8,267 nucleotides of DNA. It comes from Litoreibacter sp. (GTDB lineage Bacteria > Pseudomonadota > Alphaproteobacteria > Rhodobacterales > Rhodobacteraceae). This document shows positions 1 to 5,692 of the stretch, in pieces; positions within the stretch are counted from its first letter, which is position 1; each line of letters begins with the position of its first letter. Under the pieces are notes generated by a model, which searched no databases, was not told where the DNA came from, and was given only the letters and a program-made list of their open reading frames with translations. A program made the position numbers and the translations under genes. The stretch is taken from contig JABDPP010000062.1 of assembly GCA_013042765.1 (NCBI GenBank), positions 1 through 8,267 on the forward strand, written 5' to 3'.

Positions 1-327
1 ATCGTCCTCGGGCATCTCAACCTCACTGTCCTCGGGCTCCTGCCAGTCGCTCACGAAGGTACGCAGGATATCCTCCTCGATCCTAGTCGTCACCGGGGCC
101 AACGTAACCACGCAGGGCTGGATCACCGTGGCGCCAAGATGTCCCTTGAACTGCCAGTCGCTGCGTCCGATCGCCTTCAACTCGCCGGTCATGTTCATCT
201 TGCGCAGCCCATCAAGGCCGAGCAACTCTGCGATCTCTTTCATCCGCTCGGCATCCGGTGTGAAGCGAACGGGAAGGGGGCGGGCGGGCTTGAGGTCGGC
301 GACGCGAATTTCGAGGGCTTGGGTCAT
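1..327 (-). CDS. DUF177 (YceD-like) protein, C-terminus cut by window edge
   Basis: A partial gene read right to left. The ATG is the complement of 325-327 and 109 codons stay open to base 1. The visible protein begins MTQALEIRVADLKPARP, contains a charged helix-like stretch (residues 24-36) and a G-E-L-K-A-I-G strand, and has the conserved segment VIQPCVVTLAPV (residues 68-79, Cys72) followed by an acidic tail. This arrangement, including the Q-P-C-V-V-T-L-A-P block, is typical of the alphaproteobacterial form of DUF177. Family knowledge: DUF177/YceD genes commonly sit just upstream of rpmF (ribosomal protein L32) and plsX, and E. coli YceD has been linked to 23S rRNA accumulation. The molecular role is not settled here. 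The rpmF-plsX genes would be expected just beyond the left edge (inference). It is divergent from the BamE-like gene with 103 bp between the start codons. No strong Shine-Dalgarno sequence is visible before the ATG. Confidence 0.88.
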   Translation of the reverse strand, partial: MTQALEIRVADLKPARPLPVRFTPDAERMKEIAELLGLDGLRKMNMTGELKAIGRSDWQFKGHLGATVIQPCVVTLAPVTTRIEEDILRTFVSDWQEPEDSEVEMPEDD

Positions 328-430
328 GGTGCTGGATCGTTGTTTCAACCGAGGCACTGCATCTTTCTTGAACAGCTGCCTGACCTTCTGTAAGCCGGAG
401 GGACAGTCAAGAGCAAGTCACGAGGGCAGT

Positions 431-901
431 ATGAAGCGGTTGAACCACCGTAAGGCAACAGGGTGCATCGGCGCCACGCTTATCTGTGCACTCTTTTTGG
501 TATCGGCCTGCTCCGAGATTATCCGCAACCATGGCTATACGCCGAGCGATGAGCAACTTGAGGAAATCCTGGTCGGTGTCGACACACGCGGCACGGTAGA
601 GGAGGTCGTCGGGCGCCCGTCAGCGGCTGGTGTGCTCGAAGGTGGTGACTGGTTTTATGTCAGCAGCGCGGTCCGCCATTACGGGATTCGCAAGCCCGAG
701 GAGATCAATCGCCAGGTCGTCGCGATCAGCTTCGATGACGGCGACGTGGTGCAAAACGTCGAGCGGTTTGCCCTCGAAGACGGGCAGGTCGTGACCCTTT
801 CGCGCCGGGTTACGGAAACCACGATCCGCGATGCGACTTTTATCCGGCAAATCATCCGCAACTTCGGCCGGATTTCTCTGGACGACGCACTGGGCGAGTA
901 A
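431..901 (+). CDS. bamE: BamE (SmpA/OmlA-family) outer membrane assembly lipoprotein
   Basis: A 156-residue lipoprotein of the SmpA/OmlA family, likely the BamE subunit of the beta-barrel assembly machinery on the periplasmic face of the outer membrane. Residues 1-26 form a signal peptide (basic N-terminus, hydrophobic core) ending in a lipobox V-S-A-C with the lipidated Cys at position 27. The core has the family pattern: a G-V-D-T-R-G-T turn (49-55) followed by V-x-x-V-V-G-R-P (56-63), then G-D-W-F-Y-V-S-S (72-79) and a strand-rich V-V-A-I-S-F-D-D-G region (96-104). The C-terminal extension with F-I-R-Q-I-I-R-N-F-G-R-I (137-148) is usual in Rhodobacterales and makes it longer than E. coli BamE (about 113 aa). 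The reading frame is open upstream to 128, but the lipoprotein signal fixes the start at 431, preceded by GAGGG at 422-426. The gene converges on msrB. Confidence 0.85.
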   Translation: MKRLNHRKATGCIGATLICALFLVSACSEIIRNHGYTPSDEQLEEILVGVDTRGTVEEVVGRPSAAGVLEGGDWFYVSSAVRHYGIRKPEEINRQVVAISFDDGDVVQNVERFALEDGQVVTLSRRVTETTIRDATFIRQIIRNFGRISLDDALGE

Positions 902-912
902 TCCTCGCCCAG
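890..912 (+). terminator. Perfect 9-bp hairpin with the bamE stop codon in its loop
   Basis: CTGGGCGAG (890-898) and CTCGCCCAG (904-912) are perfect inverted repeats separated by the five bases TAATC. The TAA of bamE (899-901) lies in the loop. The stem is GC-rich and sits between convergent genes, so it could stop or stabilise transcripts from either side. No T-run follows on either strand, so it is not a canonical intrinsic terminator. The structure is seen directly; the terminator role is inferred. Confidence 0.5.
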
Positions 913-931
913 ACACGCTCCGGCATTGTTG

Positions 932-958
932 TCTCAACTCTCCTCTTCGAAGTTGAGA
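932..958 (-). terminator. Perfect 8-bp hairpin spanning the msrB stop codon
   Basis: TCTCAACT (932-939) and AGTTGAGA (951-958) are perfect inverted repeats with an 11-base loop. Read on the minus strand, the first arm covers the last Leu-Asn codons of msrB and the second arm contains its TGA stop (934-936). Like the bamE hairpin 20 bp away, it lacks a following U-tract. It may act as a transcript-end stabiliser or weak terminator (inference). Confidence 0.35.
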
Positions 959-1329
959 GCAGCCCCGTTGATGCAATATCTCAGTCCCGTGGGTTGCGGG
1001 CCGTCCGGGAAGACGTGTCCCAGATGCCCGTCGCACTGGTTGCAGTGAACCTCGGTGCGGCGCATGAACCAGCTGTTATCCTCGGATTCCCCAACCATCT
1101 CGGCATCGGCGGGTGCATAGAAGGACGGCCAACCCGTTCCGGATTCGAACTTCGTTGCCGCGTCAAACAGGGGCGCGTCGCAGCCTGCGCATCGAAACGT
1201 TCCCGCCGCTTTCGGGAAGTTGTCATGGGTATGAGCCCGTTCAGTGGCGTGCTTGCGCAGGACCTTGTAGGCCATGTCGGAAAGCTCCGCGCGCCATTCA
1301 GTATCCGTTTTCACGATTTTTTCGACCAT
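934..1329 (-). CDS. msrB: Peptide-methionine (R)-S-oxide reductase MsrB
   Basis: A 131-residue cytoplasmic MsrB that reduces the R-epimer of methionine sulfoxide in proteins. It has no signal peptide. The zinc site is complete: C47-A-G-C50 and C96-N-Q-C99. Other family blocks are F-E-S-G-T-G-W-P-S-F (61-70), H-L-G-H-V-F-P-D-G-P (102-111) and the catalytic R-Y-C-I-N-G (117-122), with Cys119 as the catalytic residue. The recycling Cys that many MsrBs carry in C-G-W-P-S-F is Thr64 here, a known variant in the family. The start is placed at 1329 because AGGAGA (complement of 1337-1342) lies 7 nt upstream. An in-frame ATG at 1347 would place that ribosome binding site inside the gene, and longer starts add a non-conserved Arg-rich extension. 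It converges on bamE and diverges from the olsB-like gene. Confidence 0.95.
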   Translation of the reverse strand: MVEKIVKTDTEWRAELSDMAYKVLRKHATERAHTHDNFPKAAGTFRCAGCDAPLFDAATKFESGTGWPSFYAPADAEMVGESEDNSWFMRRTEVHCNQCDGHLGHVFPDGPQPTGLRYCINGAALNFEEES

Positions 1330-1336
1330 GTCCTTG

Positions 1337-1342
1337 TCTCCT
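1337..1342 (-). promoter_or_regulatory. Ribosome binding site AGGAGA of msrB
   Basis: AGGAGA on the minus strand, 7 nt before the ATG at 1329. This decides the msrB start against the in-frame ATG at 1347 and the one at 1403. Confidence 0.75.
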
Positions 1343-1432
1343 GTCATCCGCCGCGCGGCCCTGTGCGTCTTCGGAGCGGGCGCCGTTCTTTCCCGGTGTG
1401 TCATAAGTTTTTGTTCTTGGTGTCCTACGTGG

Positions 1433-1461
1433 TATCTAGGTGTGAAAAGCCTCACGTCCAA
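1433..1461 (-). promoter_or_regulatory. Candidate sigma-70 type promoter of msrB
   Basis: On the minus strand TTGGAC (complement of 1456-1461) and TAGATA (complement of 1433-1438) are separated by exactly 17 bp. Each box matches the E. coli consensus at only three positions, so support is weak. Transcription would start near 1426 and give a leader of about 97 nt before msrB. The 164-bp region between the divergent msrB and olsB-like genes (1330-1493) holds no other clear signal apart from the palindrome within this spacer. Confidence 0.3.
1441..1456. promoter_or_regulatory. CRP/FNR-family-like palindrome TGTGA-N6-TCACG
   Basis: TGTGA (1441-1445), AAAGCC, TCACG (1452-1456). This matches the E. 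coli CRP consensus TGTGA-N6-TCACA at nine of ten positions. It lies in the divergent intergenic region, largely inside the spacer of the candidate msrB promoter and about 38 bp before the olsB-like start codon. Alphaproteobacterial CRP/FNR-family regulators vary in site preference, so the identity of any binding protein is unknown. A chance occurrence cannot be excluded. Confidence 0.3.
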
Positions 1462-1493
1462 GGGGCGCGAGCAAGTCGAGGGCAAGTGCGCAA

Positions 1494-2258
1494 ATGAGCG
1501 TTCAAACAGGCAAATACGCAGTGCGGTTCGCGCAAACCGGAGATGATCTGATCGTAGCACAGCGGCTGCGCCACCTAAGCTTCCGGGATGGTCAGAACAC
1601 ATCGTCCAATGCGCCGACTGACCTCGAATCGCTTGATGCCGACGCATTTGACGATGTCTGCCGGCATGTGCTGGTTGAGGAGGCAGTAACGGGGAAGCTC
1701 GTCTGCTGCTTCCGGCTTCTGACCCTCGAAGATGGTCAGACGATCGAGCGCAGCTATTCCGCGCAATATTACGAGCTTTCTGCACTGAAGGACTTTTCTG
1801 GCCCGATGATCGAGATGGGGCGGTTTTGTATCCACCCTGATCACAAGGACCCCGATATCCTCCGGGTCGCTTGGGGGGCGATGGCGGAGTATGTCGATGA
1901 GGTTGGCGCGGAAATGCTCTTTGGATGTTCTTCCTTCGCCGGTATCGAGGAAGCCGAGTACCTCGATGCTTTTTCGCTTCTGAAGGACCGGCATCTTGCG
2001 CCGAAACGCTGGCTGCCGAGGGTCAAGGCCCCTCGGGTTTTTCCCTTCGCCCGCAGATTGCGCCTGCGGCGTCCGGACCTGAAGGCGGCGATGCGGGCCA
2101 TGCCGCCGCTGTTGCGCACTTATCTTTTGATGGGCGGTTGGGTCAGCGATCACGCGGTGGTGGATCGCGATTTGAACACGCTGCATGTGTTTACGGGGCT
2201 GGAGATCAAAGCGATCCCGCCGGCGCGGGCAAGGTTGCTGCGCAGTCTCTCCACCTGA
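1494..2258 (+). CDS. olsB: OlsB-type ornithine-acyl-ACP N-acyltransferase (GNAT fold)
   Basis: A 254-residue acyltransferase of the OlsB/hemolysin-like GNAT family. OlsB transfers a 3-hydroxyacyl chain from acyl carrier protein to the alpha-amino group of ornithine, giving lyso-ornithine lipid for phosphate-free membrane lipid synthesis. Supporting blocks are V-A-Q-R-L-R (21-26) with C-R-H-V-L-V-E (56-62), A-Q-Y-Y-E-L (90-95), E-M-G-R-F-C-I-H-P (107-115), the L-F-G-C-S-S-F block (142-148), R-H-L-A-P (166-170), and the C-terminal L-L-M-G-G-W-V-S-D-H-A-V-V-D (211-224) followed by N-T-L-H-V-F. No signal peptide or membrane helix is seen. The ATG at 1494 is preceded by a rather distant GAGGG (1478-1482). 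The usual partner olsA (lyso-ornithine lipid O-acyltransferase) is not in the window; an ABC-F gene follows after 85 bp. A related N-acyltransferase with another amine acceptor is the main alternative. Confidence 0.75.
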   Translation: MSVQTGKYAVRFAQTGDDLIVAQRLRHLSFRDGQNTSSNAPTDLESLDADAFDDVCRHVLVEEAVTGKLVCCFRLLTLEDGQTIERSYSAQYYELSALKDFSGPMIEMGRFCIHPDHKDPDILRVAWGAMAEYVDEVGAEMLFGCSSFAGIEEAEYLDAFSLLKDRHLAPKRWLPRVKAPRVFPFARRLRLRRPDLKAAMRAMPPLLRTYLLMGGWVSDHAVVDRDLNTLHVFTGLEIKAIPPARARLLRSLST

Positions 2259-2343
2259 GTTTTCGTTACCGTTTACCCGGTTGAGTAACATCCACTCGAA
2301 AAGCCAAGTTGACGCCTGCGGGCCAAGCGCATAGCTCACGATC

Positions 2344-4158
2344 ATGGCGCGCACACCTTATCTCCAGCTGTCGGACATTTCGCTCACTTTTGGCGGCAAC
2401 CCTGTCTTTTCGGATCTCGATCTTGTGGTCCAGCCTGGCGATCGCGTGGCGCTGGTGGGGCGCAACGGTTCGGGAAAATCGACCCTTATGAAAGTTATGG
2501 CGGGGCTGGTGGAAGTCGACCATGGCAGTCGCGTCCTCGCCCCCGGCGTAACCACCGGCTACATGGAGCAGGATCCCGACTTGTCGGCCTTTGAGACGCT
2601 CGGCGACTACGCGGCGAGCGATCTGCAAGCCGGCGAGGCCTACAGGGTGGAGGCGGTCGCCGAAGGGCTGAAACTGAACCTGAGCGCACCTGTGGAGACT
2701 GCCTCGGGTGGGGAGGGGCGCCGCGCGGCCCTCGTGAAACTCCTGGCTGAAGCACCGGAACTGATGCTGCTCGATGAGCCCACCAACCACCTCGATATCG
2801 AAGCGATCGCATGGCTGGAGGCCGAGCTGTCGCAATCCCGCGCGGCCTTCATTCTAATCAGCCACGACCGAGCCTTTCTCAACAATCTCACGCGGGCCAC
2901 GCTCTGGATCGATCGCGGCATCGTGCGGCGTCAGGAGAAGGGGTTTGAGGCCTTCGAGGCATGGCGCGACAAGCTTTGGGCTGAGGAGGATGAGGCTCGC
3001 CACAAGCTTAACCGGAAAATCAAAGCGGAGGCCCGTTGGGCCGTCGAAGGAATTTCCGCACGGCGCAAACGTAACATGGGGCGGGTGCGCGCGCTGGGTG
3101 AATTGCGGGCCCAGAAGAGCGCACAGATCAAACGTCAGGGTACGGCGGCGATGACATTCGAGGCCGGGCCAAAAAGCGGCAGGCAGGTGATCGTGGCCTC
3201 GGGGATATCTAAAGCCTTTGGCGGCCGACAGATCGTGCGGGATTTTTCCATTAAGATCGGTCGCGGTGAGCGCGTGGCCTTCGTGGGGTCAAACGGTGCT
3301 GGAAAAACCACACTTCTCAAGATGTTGACGGGCGAAATTGAACCGGACAACGGCTCGGTCAAGCTGGGAACGAACCTTGTGCCGGCGGTGTTCGATCAGA
3401 ACCGTGCCGCGCTCAATCCCGATGACACGCTCTGGGCGGCCCTGACCGAAGATCCGGCGACCCGGGTCAGGGGGCGGGCCGATTACGTCATGGTGCGCGG
3501 AGTGCCGAAGCATGTGGTTGGCTATCTCAAGGAGTTTCTGTTCGATGAGCGACAAGCGCGTGCGCCAGTGCGTTCCTTGTCGGGCGGGGAAAAGGCGCGA
3601 TTGCTTCTGGCGCGGATCATGGCGCGCGAAAGCAATCTGTTGATACTCGACGAGCCAACCAATGATCTTGATATCGAGACACTGGACCTGTTGCAGGAAC
3701 TGGTCAGCGACTACGAGGGTACGGTCCTTCTGGTCAGCCATGACCGTGATTTCCTCGACCGGGTCGCGACCAGCACGGTTGCGCTGAAGGACGGGCGAGC
3801 GACGGCTTATGCCGGGGGTTGGTCGGATTATCAGGCGCAAAAGAAGGAAGAGGCAGTTGCAGACGCACCTGCACCTACGCCCGACAAGCCCCGGAAAACC
3901 GCTGAGAAACAGCAGGCGAGCAGCCGCAAGGAGGGCCTCAGTTTCACGGAGAAACACCGACTTGAGGCGCTGCCCGGCGAGATCGTGCGGCTGGAGGTGG
4001 AAATTGCCAAGCTGACGGAGTTCCTCTCCGATCCCGAGCTTTTTTCCCGCGAGCCTGAGAAATTCGCAAAGGCCAGCGACGCGTTGGTCGAACGCCAAAC
4101 AGCTCTTGGCGCAGCGGAAGAAGAATGGTTGATACTGGCCGATAAGGCCGAGACCTGA
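2344..4158 (+). CDS. uup: ABC-F family ATPase, Uup-type
   Basis: A 604-residue soluble protein with two fused ABC ATPase domains and no membrane segments, so a ribosome-associated ABC-F protein and not a transporter. NBD1: Walker A G39-R-N-G-S-G-K-S-T47, signature A120-S-G-G-E124 (Ala in place of the usual Leu), Walker B L-M-L-L-D144-E145-P, switch His174. A basic, helical interdomain linker (about 200-275) corresponds to the tRNA-facing ABC-F linker. NBD2: Walker A G315-S-N-G-A-G-K-T-T323, signature L412-S-G-G-E416, Walker B L-L-I-L-D436-E437-P, His466. A charged, Ala/Pro-rich spacer (500-530) leads to a coiled-coil C-terminal domain (about 532-600, with F-L-S-D-P-E-L-F-S), the feature that points to Uup. 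Both catalytic glutamates are present. Uup has been linked to ribosome function and to transposon precise excision in E. coli. The ATG at 2344 lacks a strong Shine-Dalgarno sequence. The gap to the next gene is 11 nt. Confidence 0.88.
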   Translation: MARTPYLQLSDISLTFGGNPVFSDLDLVVQPGDRVALVGRNGSGKSTLMKVMAGLVEVDHGSRVLAPGVTTGYMEQDPDLSAFETLGDYAASDLQAGEAYRVEAVAEGLKLNLSAPVETASGGEGRRAALVKLLAEAPELMLLDEPTNHLDIEAIAWLEAELSQSRAAFILISHDRAFLNNLTRATLWIDRGIVRRQEKGFEAFEAWRDKLWAEEDEARHKLNRKIKAEARWAVEGISARRKRNMGRVRALGELRAQKSAQIKRQGTAAMTFEAGPKSGRQVIVASGISKAFGGRQIVRDFSIKIGRGERVAFVGSNGAGKTTLLKMLTGEIEPDNGSVKLGTNLVPAVFDQNRAALNPDDTLWAALTEDPATRVRGRADYVMVRGVPKHVVGYLKEFLFDERQARAPVRSLSGGEKARLLLARIMARESNLLILDEPTNDLDIETLDLLQELVSDYEGTVLLVSHDRDFLDRVATSTVALKDGRATAYAGGWSDYQAQKKEEAVADAPAPTPDKPRKTAEKQQASSRKEGLSFTEKHRLEALPGEIVRLEVEIAKLTEFLSDPELFSREPEKFAKASDALVERQTALGAAEEEWLILADKAET

Positions 4159-4169
4159 AGGGGAAAGAC

Positions 4170-5150
4170 ATGCCGAGTGTTTCATTGGACGAGATTGAAC
4201 GGGCGGCCTTTGCGGCGCTCGTGGCTCATGGGGCTGCCGACTGGGTTGCGCGCGAAGTGGCCCGGGCCGTTCGGCGGGCCGAGGAAACCGGCAACGTGAT
4301 CTGCGGGCTCTATTACCTCGAGAGTTACTGCACGCAGTTGGCCTCAGGTCGGGTCAAAGGAGATGTCGAGCCCGTCGTCACCCGCCCGCGCGCGGGGTCG
4401 GTCAAGGTGGATGCGCGGTTTGGCTTCGCGCAGGCGGCGTTCCGTCGGGCGCTGCCGGAAGCGTTGACTGCAGCGCGCGAAAATGGAACCGCGAGCCTGG
4501 CCGTTGCCCACGCCCATACCTGCACATCGCTTGGCTTTTTTACCGAGCAGATCGCAGGTGAAGGTTTGATCGCGATCGGGTTTACCAATGCCTCACCCGT
4601 AGTGGCGCCGCCTGGCGGCAACAAGGCAGTGATCGGCACCAATCCGATTGCCATGACTGTGCCAGGGCCGGATAAGCCATTGATGCATTTTGATTTTTCG
4701 ACCTCCGCCGTGGCGCTGGGTAAGATCACCATGGCCAAGGCAGCCGGGGAGAGGATCCCCTTGGGCTGGGCTGTGAACCAGGACGGTCAGCCCACCACCG
4801 ACCCCGAAGCCGCTCTTGCGGGCGCGCTTGTCTCCACGGGCGGCTATAAGGGCTGGGGGTTCGGACTGATGGCCGAAACGCTGGCCGCTGGCATGACCGG
4901 CTCGGTGAATTCGCTGGATGTGGGTGGTCTGAAATTGCCGGACGGGCCGCCGCACGGGCTTGGCCAGTTCTACATCCTGCTCGATCCGGGCACTTATACC
5001 GATGCCTTCGCCGCCCGCTTCGTCCGCGTGGCTGAGACGGTGGCAGAGCAGACGGAGGCGCGCATTCCCGGAGCGGACAGGGCAGAGGCGGACATCATCG
5101 AGGTTCCGGACGCGCTTTGGGATCTGACGACGGCGTTGGCCGCGCCTTAG
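4170..5150 (+). CDS. Ldh_2 family NAD(P)H-dependent oxidoreductase (malate/L-lactate dehydrogenase superfamily)
   Basis: A 326-residue cytoplasmic oxidoreductase of the Ldh_2 family, whose members act on 2-keto or 2-imino acids (malate, sulfolactate, ureidoglycolate, delta1-piperideine-2-carboxylate). The substrate cannot be read from sequence. Family blocks are V-V-A-P-P-G-G (144-150), I-G-T-N-P-I-A-M (155-162), H-F-D-F-S-T-S-A-V-A-L-G-K-I (173-186), W-A-V-N-Q-D-G-Q-P-T-T-D-P (200-212) and G-G-Y-K-G-W-G-F-G-L-M-A-E (224-236). The family's S-H-G near residue 45 reads I44-C45-G46, and the S-x-H-F-G block reads H114-A-H-T-C-T-S-L-G122, so both commonly conserved histidines differ by my by-eye alignment. 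Related Rhodobacterales proteins may share this, so it could mark a subfamily. A ribosome binding site AAGGGGA (4158-4164) lies 5 nt before the ATG. The 11-nt gap suggests cotranscription with the ABC-F gene. The stop codon overlaps that of the convergent DMT gene. Confidence 0.85.
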   Translation: MPSVSLDEIERAAFAALVAHGAADWVAREVARAVRRAEETGNVICGLYYLESYCTQLASGRVKGDVEPVVTRPRAGSVKVDARFGFAQAAFRRALPEALTAARENGTASLAVAHAHTCTSLGFFTEQIAGEGLIAIGFTNASPVVAPPGGNKAVIGTNPIAMTVPGPDKPLMHFDFSTSAVALGKITMAKAAGERIPLGWAVNQDGQPTTDPEAALAGALVSTGGYKGWGFGLMAETLAAGMTGSVNSLDVGGLKLPDGPPHGLGQFYILLDPGTYTDAFAARFVRVAETVAEQTEARIPGADRAEADIIEVPDALWDLTTALAAP

Positions 5151-5596
5151 GGCTTGGCTGCGATCTGGGTGAGAAACACGCCCAGCCCCATGACGCCGAT
5201 GCCTGCACCGCGGGTCAGGGTCATGCCCGACTGCGTGGCGCCGAACAGGCCGAAATGGTCGATTACAGCCGCGGATAGCAGTTGCCCGAACAATACGAAG
5301 AAAATCGCGTTTCCGATGCCGAAATGGGGTGCGATCCAGGTGATTGAGAGCACGTAGAAGGCCACGAGGGCGCCTGCGAGAAACAGGTGTTTCGGGGCCA
5401 ACGGAAGCTTTGCAAGGGCTTGTGGGCCGGTCAGCAGCGTCACGACGATCGTGCAGGCAAGCGCTACGGAGAACAGCGCGACCGAGGCTGCGGCTGGGGC
5501 GCCGATGACGCGTCCGAGATTTGCGTTGAGCGCGGCGAGAAGCGGGATCCCGATGCCAGCGAGCAGCATGATCAGGGCGTAGCTTGGAGTGGACAT
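5147..5596 (-). CDS. DMT superfamily small membrane protein, YdcZ/DUF606 type
   Basis: A 149-residue inner-membrane protein with about five predicted hydrophobic helices (roughly 6-25, 34-56, 70-88, 91-112, 129-146). Length and motifs fit the YdcZ/DUF606 (EamA_3) branch of the drug/metabolite transporter superfamily: an N-terminal N24-A-N-L-G-R segment, I-x-P-H-F-G-I-G (88-95) and F-G-Q-L-L-S-A-A-V-I-D-H-F-G-L-F-G (103-119). Such half-size proteins are thought to work as dimers; the substrate is unknown. The start at 5596 is chosen because GGAGG (complement of 5604-5608) lies 7 nt upstream and because the 22-residue in-frame extension upstream is polar and would include the repeat-like element. 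Its TAA overlaps the TAG of the convergent Ldh_2 gene. It lies 96 bp downstream of the DUF1194 gene on the same strand. Confidence 0.85.
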   Translation of the reverse strand: MSTPSYALIMLLAGIGIPLLAALNANLGRVIGAPAAASVALFSVALACTIVVTLLTGPQALAKLPLAPKHLFLAGALVAFYVLSITWIAPHFGIGNAIFFVLFGQLLSAAVIDHFGLFGATQSGMTLTRGAGIGVMGLGVFLTQIAAKP

Positions 5597-5602
5597 CTGG
5601 GG

Positions 5603-5638
5603 GCCTCCGGCGGGGATATTTTGCGAGAAATGAAAGAG
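5603..5638. repeat. Candidate Rhodobacterales-type intergenic repeat with embedded Shine-Dalgarno
   Basis: The sequence begins GCCTCCGGCGGGGATATTTT and continues to a GAAATGAAAGAG end. I recall closely similar elements (GC-rich CCTCCGGCGGGGATATT followed by a variable few bases and ATGAAA) at many intergenic sites in Roseobacter-group genomes. Only one copy is in the window, so repetition cannot be shown here. On the minus strand its GGAGG is the ribosome binding site of the DMT gene. Confidence 0.4.
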
Positions 5639-5692
5639 TAGCCGGAAGCCTTTCTGGCGCAAGCCTTGTGTTTGGCCGGGAGTGGCGGGTGA

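Noticed and set aside
128..430. Upstream extension of the bamE frame.
   Set aside because: It overlaps the DUF177 gene in antisense and would bury the lipoprotein signal peptide inside the protein.
328..430. Promoters in the DUF177-bamE divergent gap, such as TTGAAC at 368-373.
   Set aside because: No -10 box with acceptable match lies at 16-18 bp, so no promoter could be supported on either strand.
1411..1438. Plus-strand promoter for the olsB-like gene, TTGTTC and TATCTA 16 bp apart.
   Set aside because: The -10 box matches only three positions and is the complement of the candidate msrB -10, so there is not enough to call it separately.
934..1785. Long N-terminal extension of msrB (starts at 1347, 1403 or farther upstream).
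   Set aside because: The extension is Arg/Pro-rich and unlike MsrB proteins, it runs into the olsB-like gene on the other strand, and the good ribosome binding site sits before 1329.
2259..2343. Terminator or promoter between the olsB-like and ABC-F genes, including GTTAC/GTAAC short repeats and a TTGACG box at 2309-2314.
   Set aside because: The stem is only five pairs with a long loop, and the TTGACG has no credible -10 at proper spacing.
1575..2354. 259-codon minus-strand open frame opposite the olsB-like gene.
   Set aside because: It is antisense to a well-supported gene, shows no recognisable motif and has the base composition of a shadow frame in GC-rich DNA.
3289..4185. 298-codon minus-strand open frame opposite the ABC-F gene.
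   Set aside because: It is fully antisense to conserved ABC ATPase motifs, has no domain of its own and no convincing ribosome binding site.
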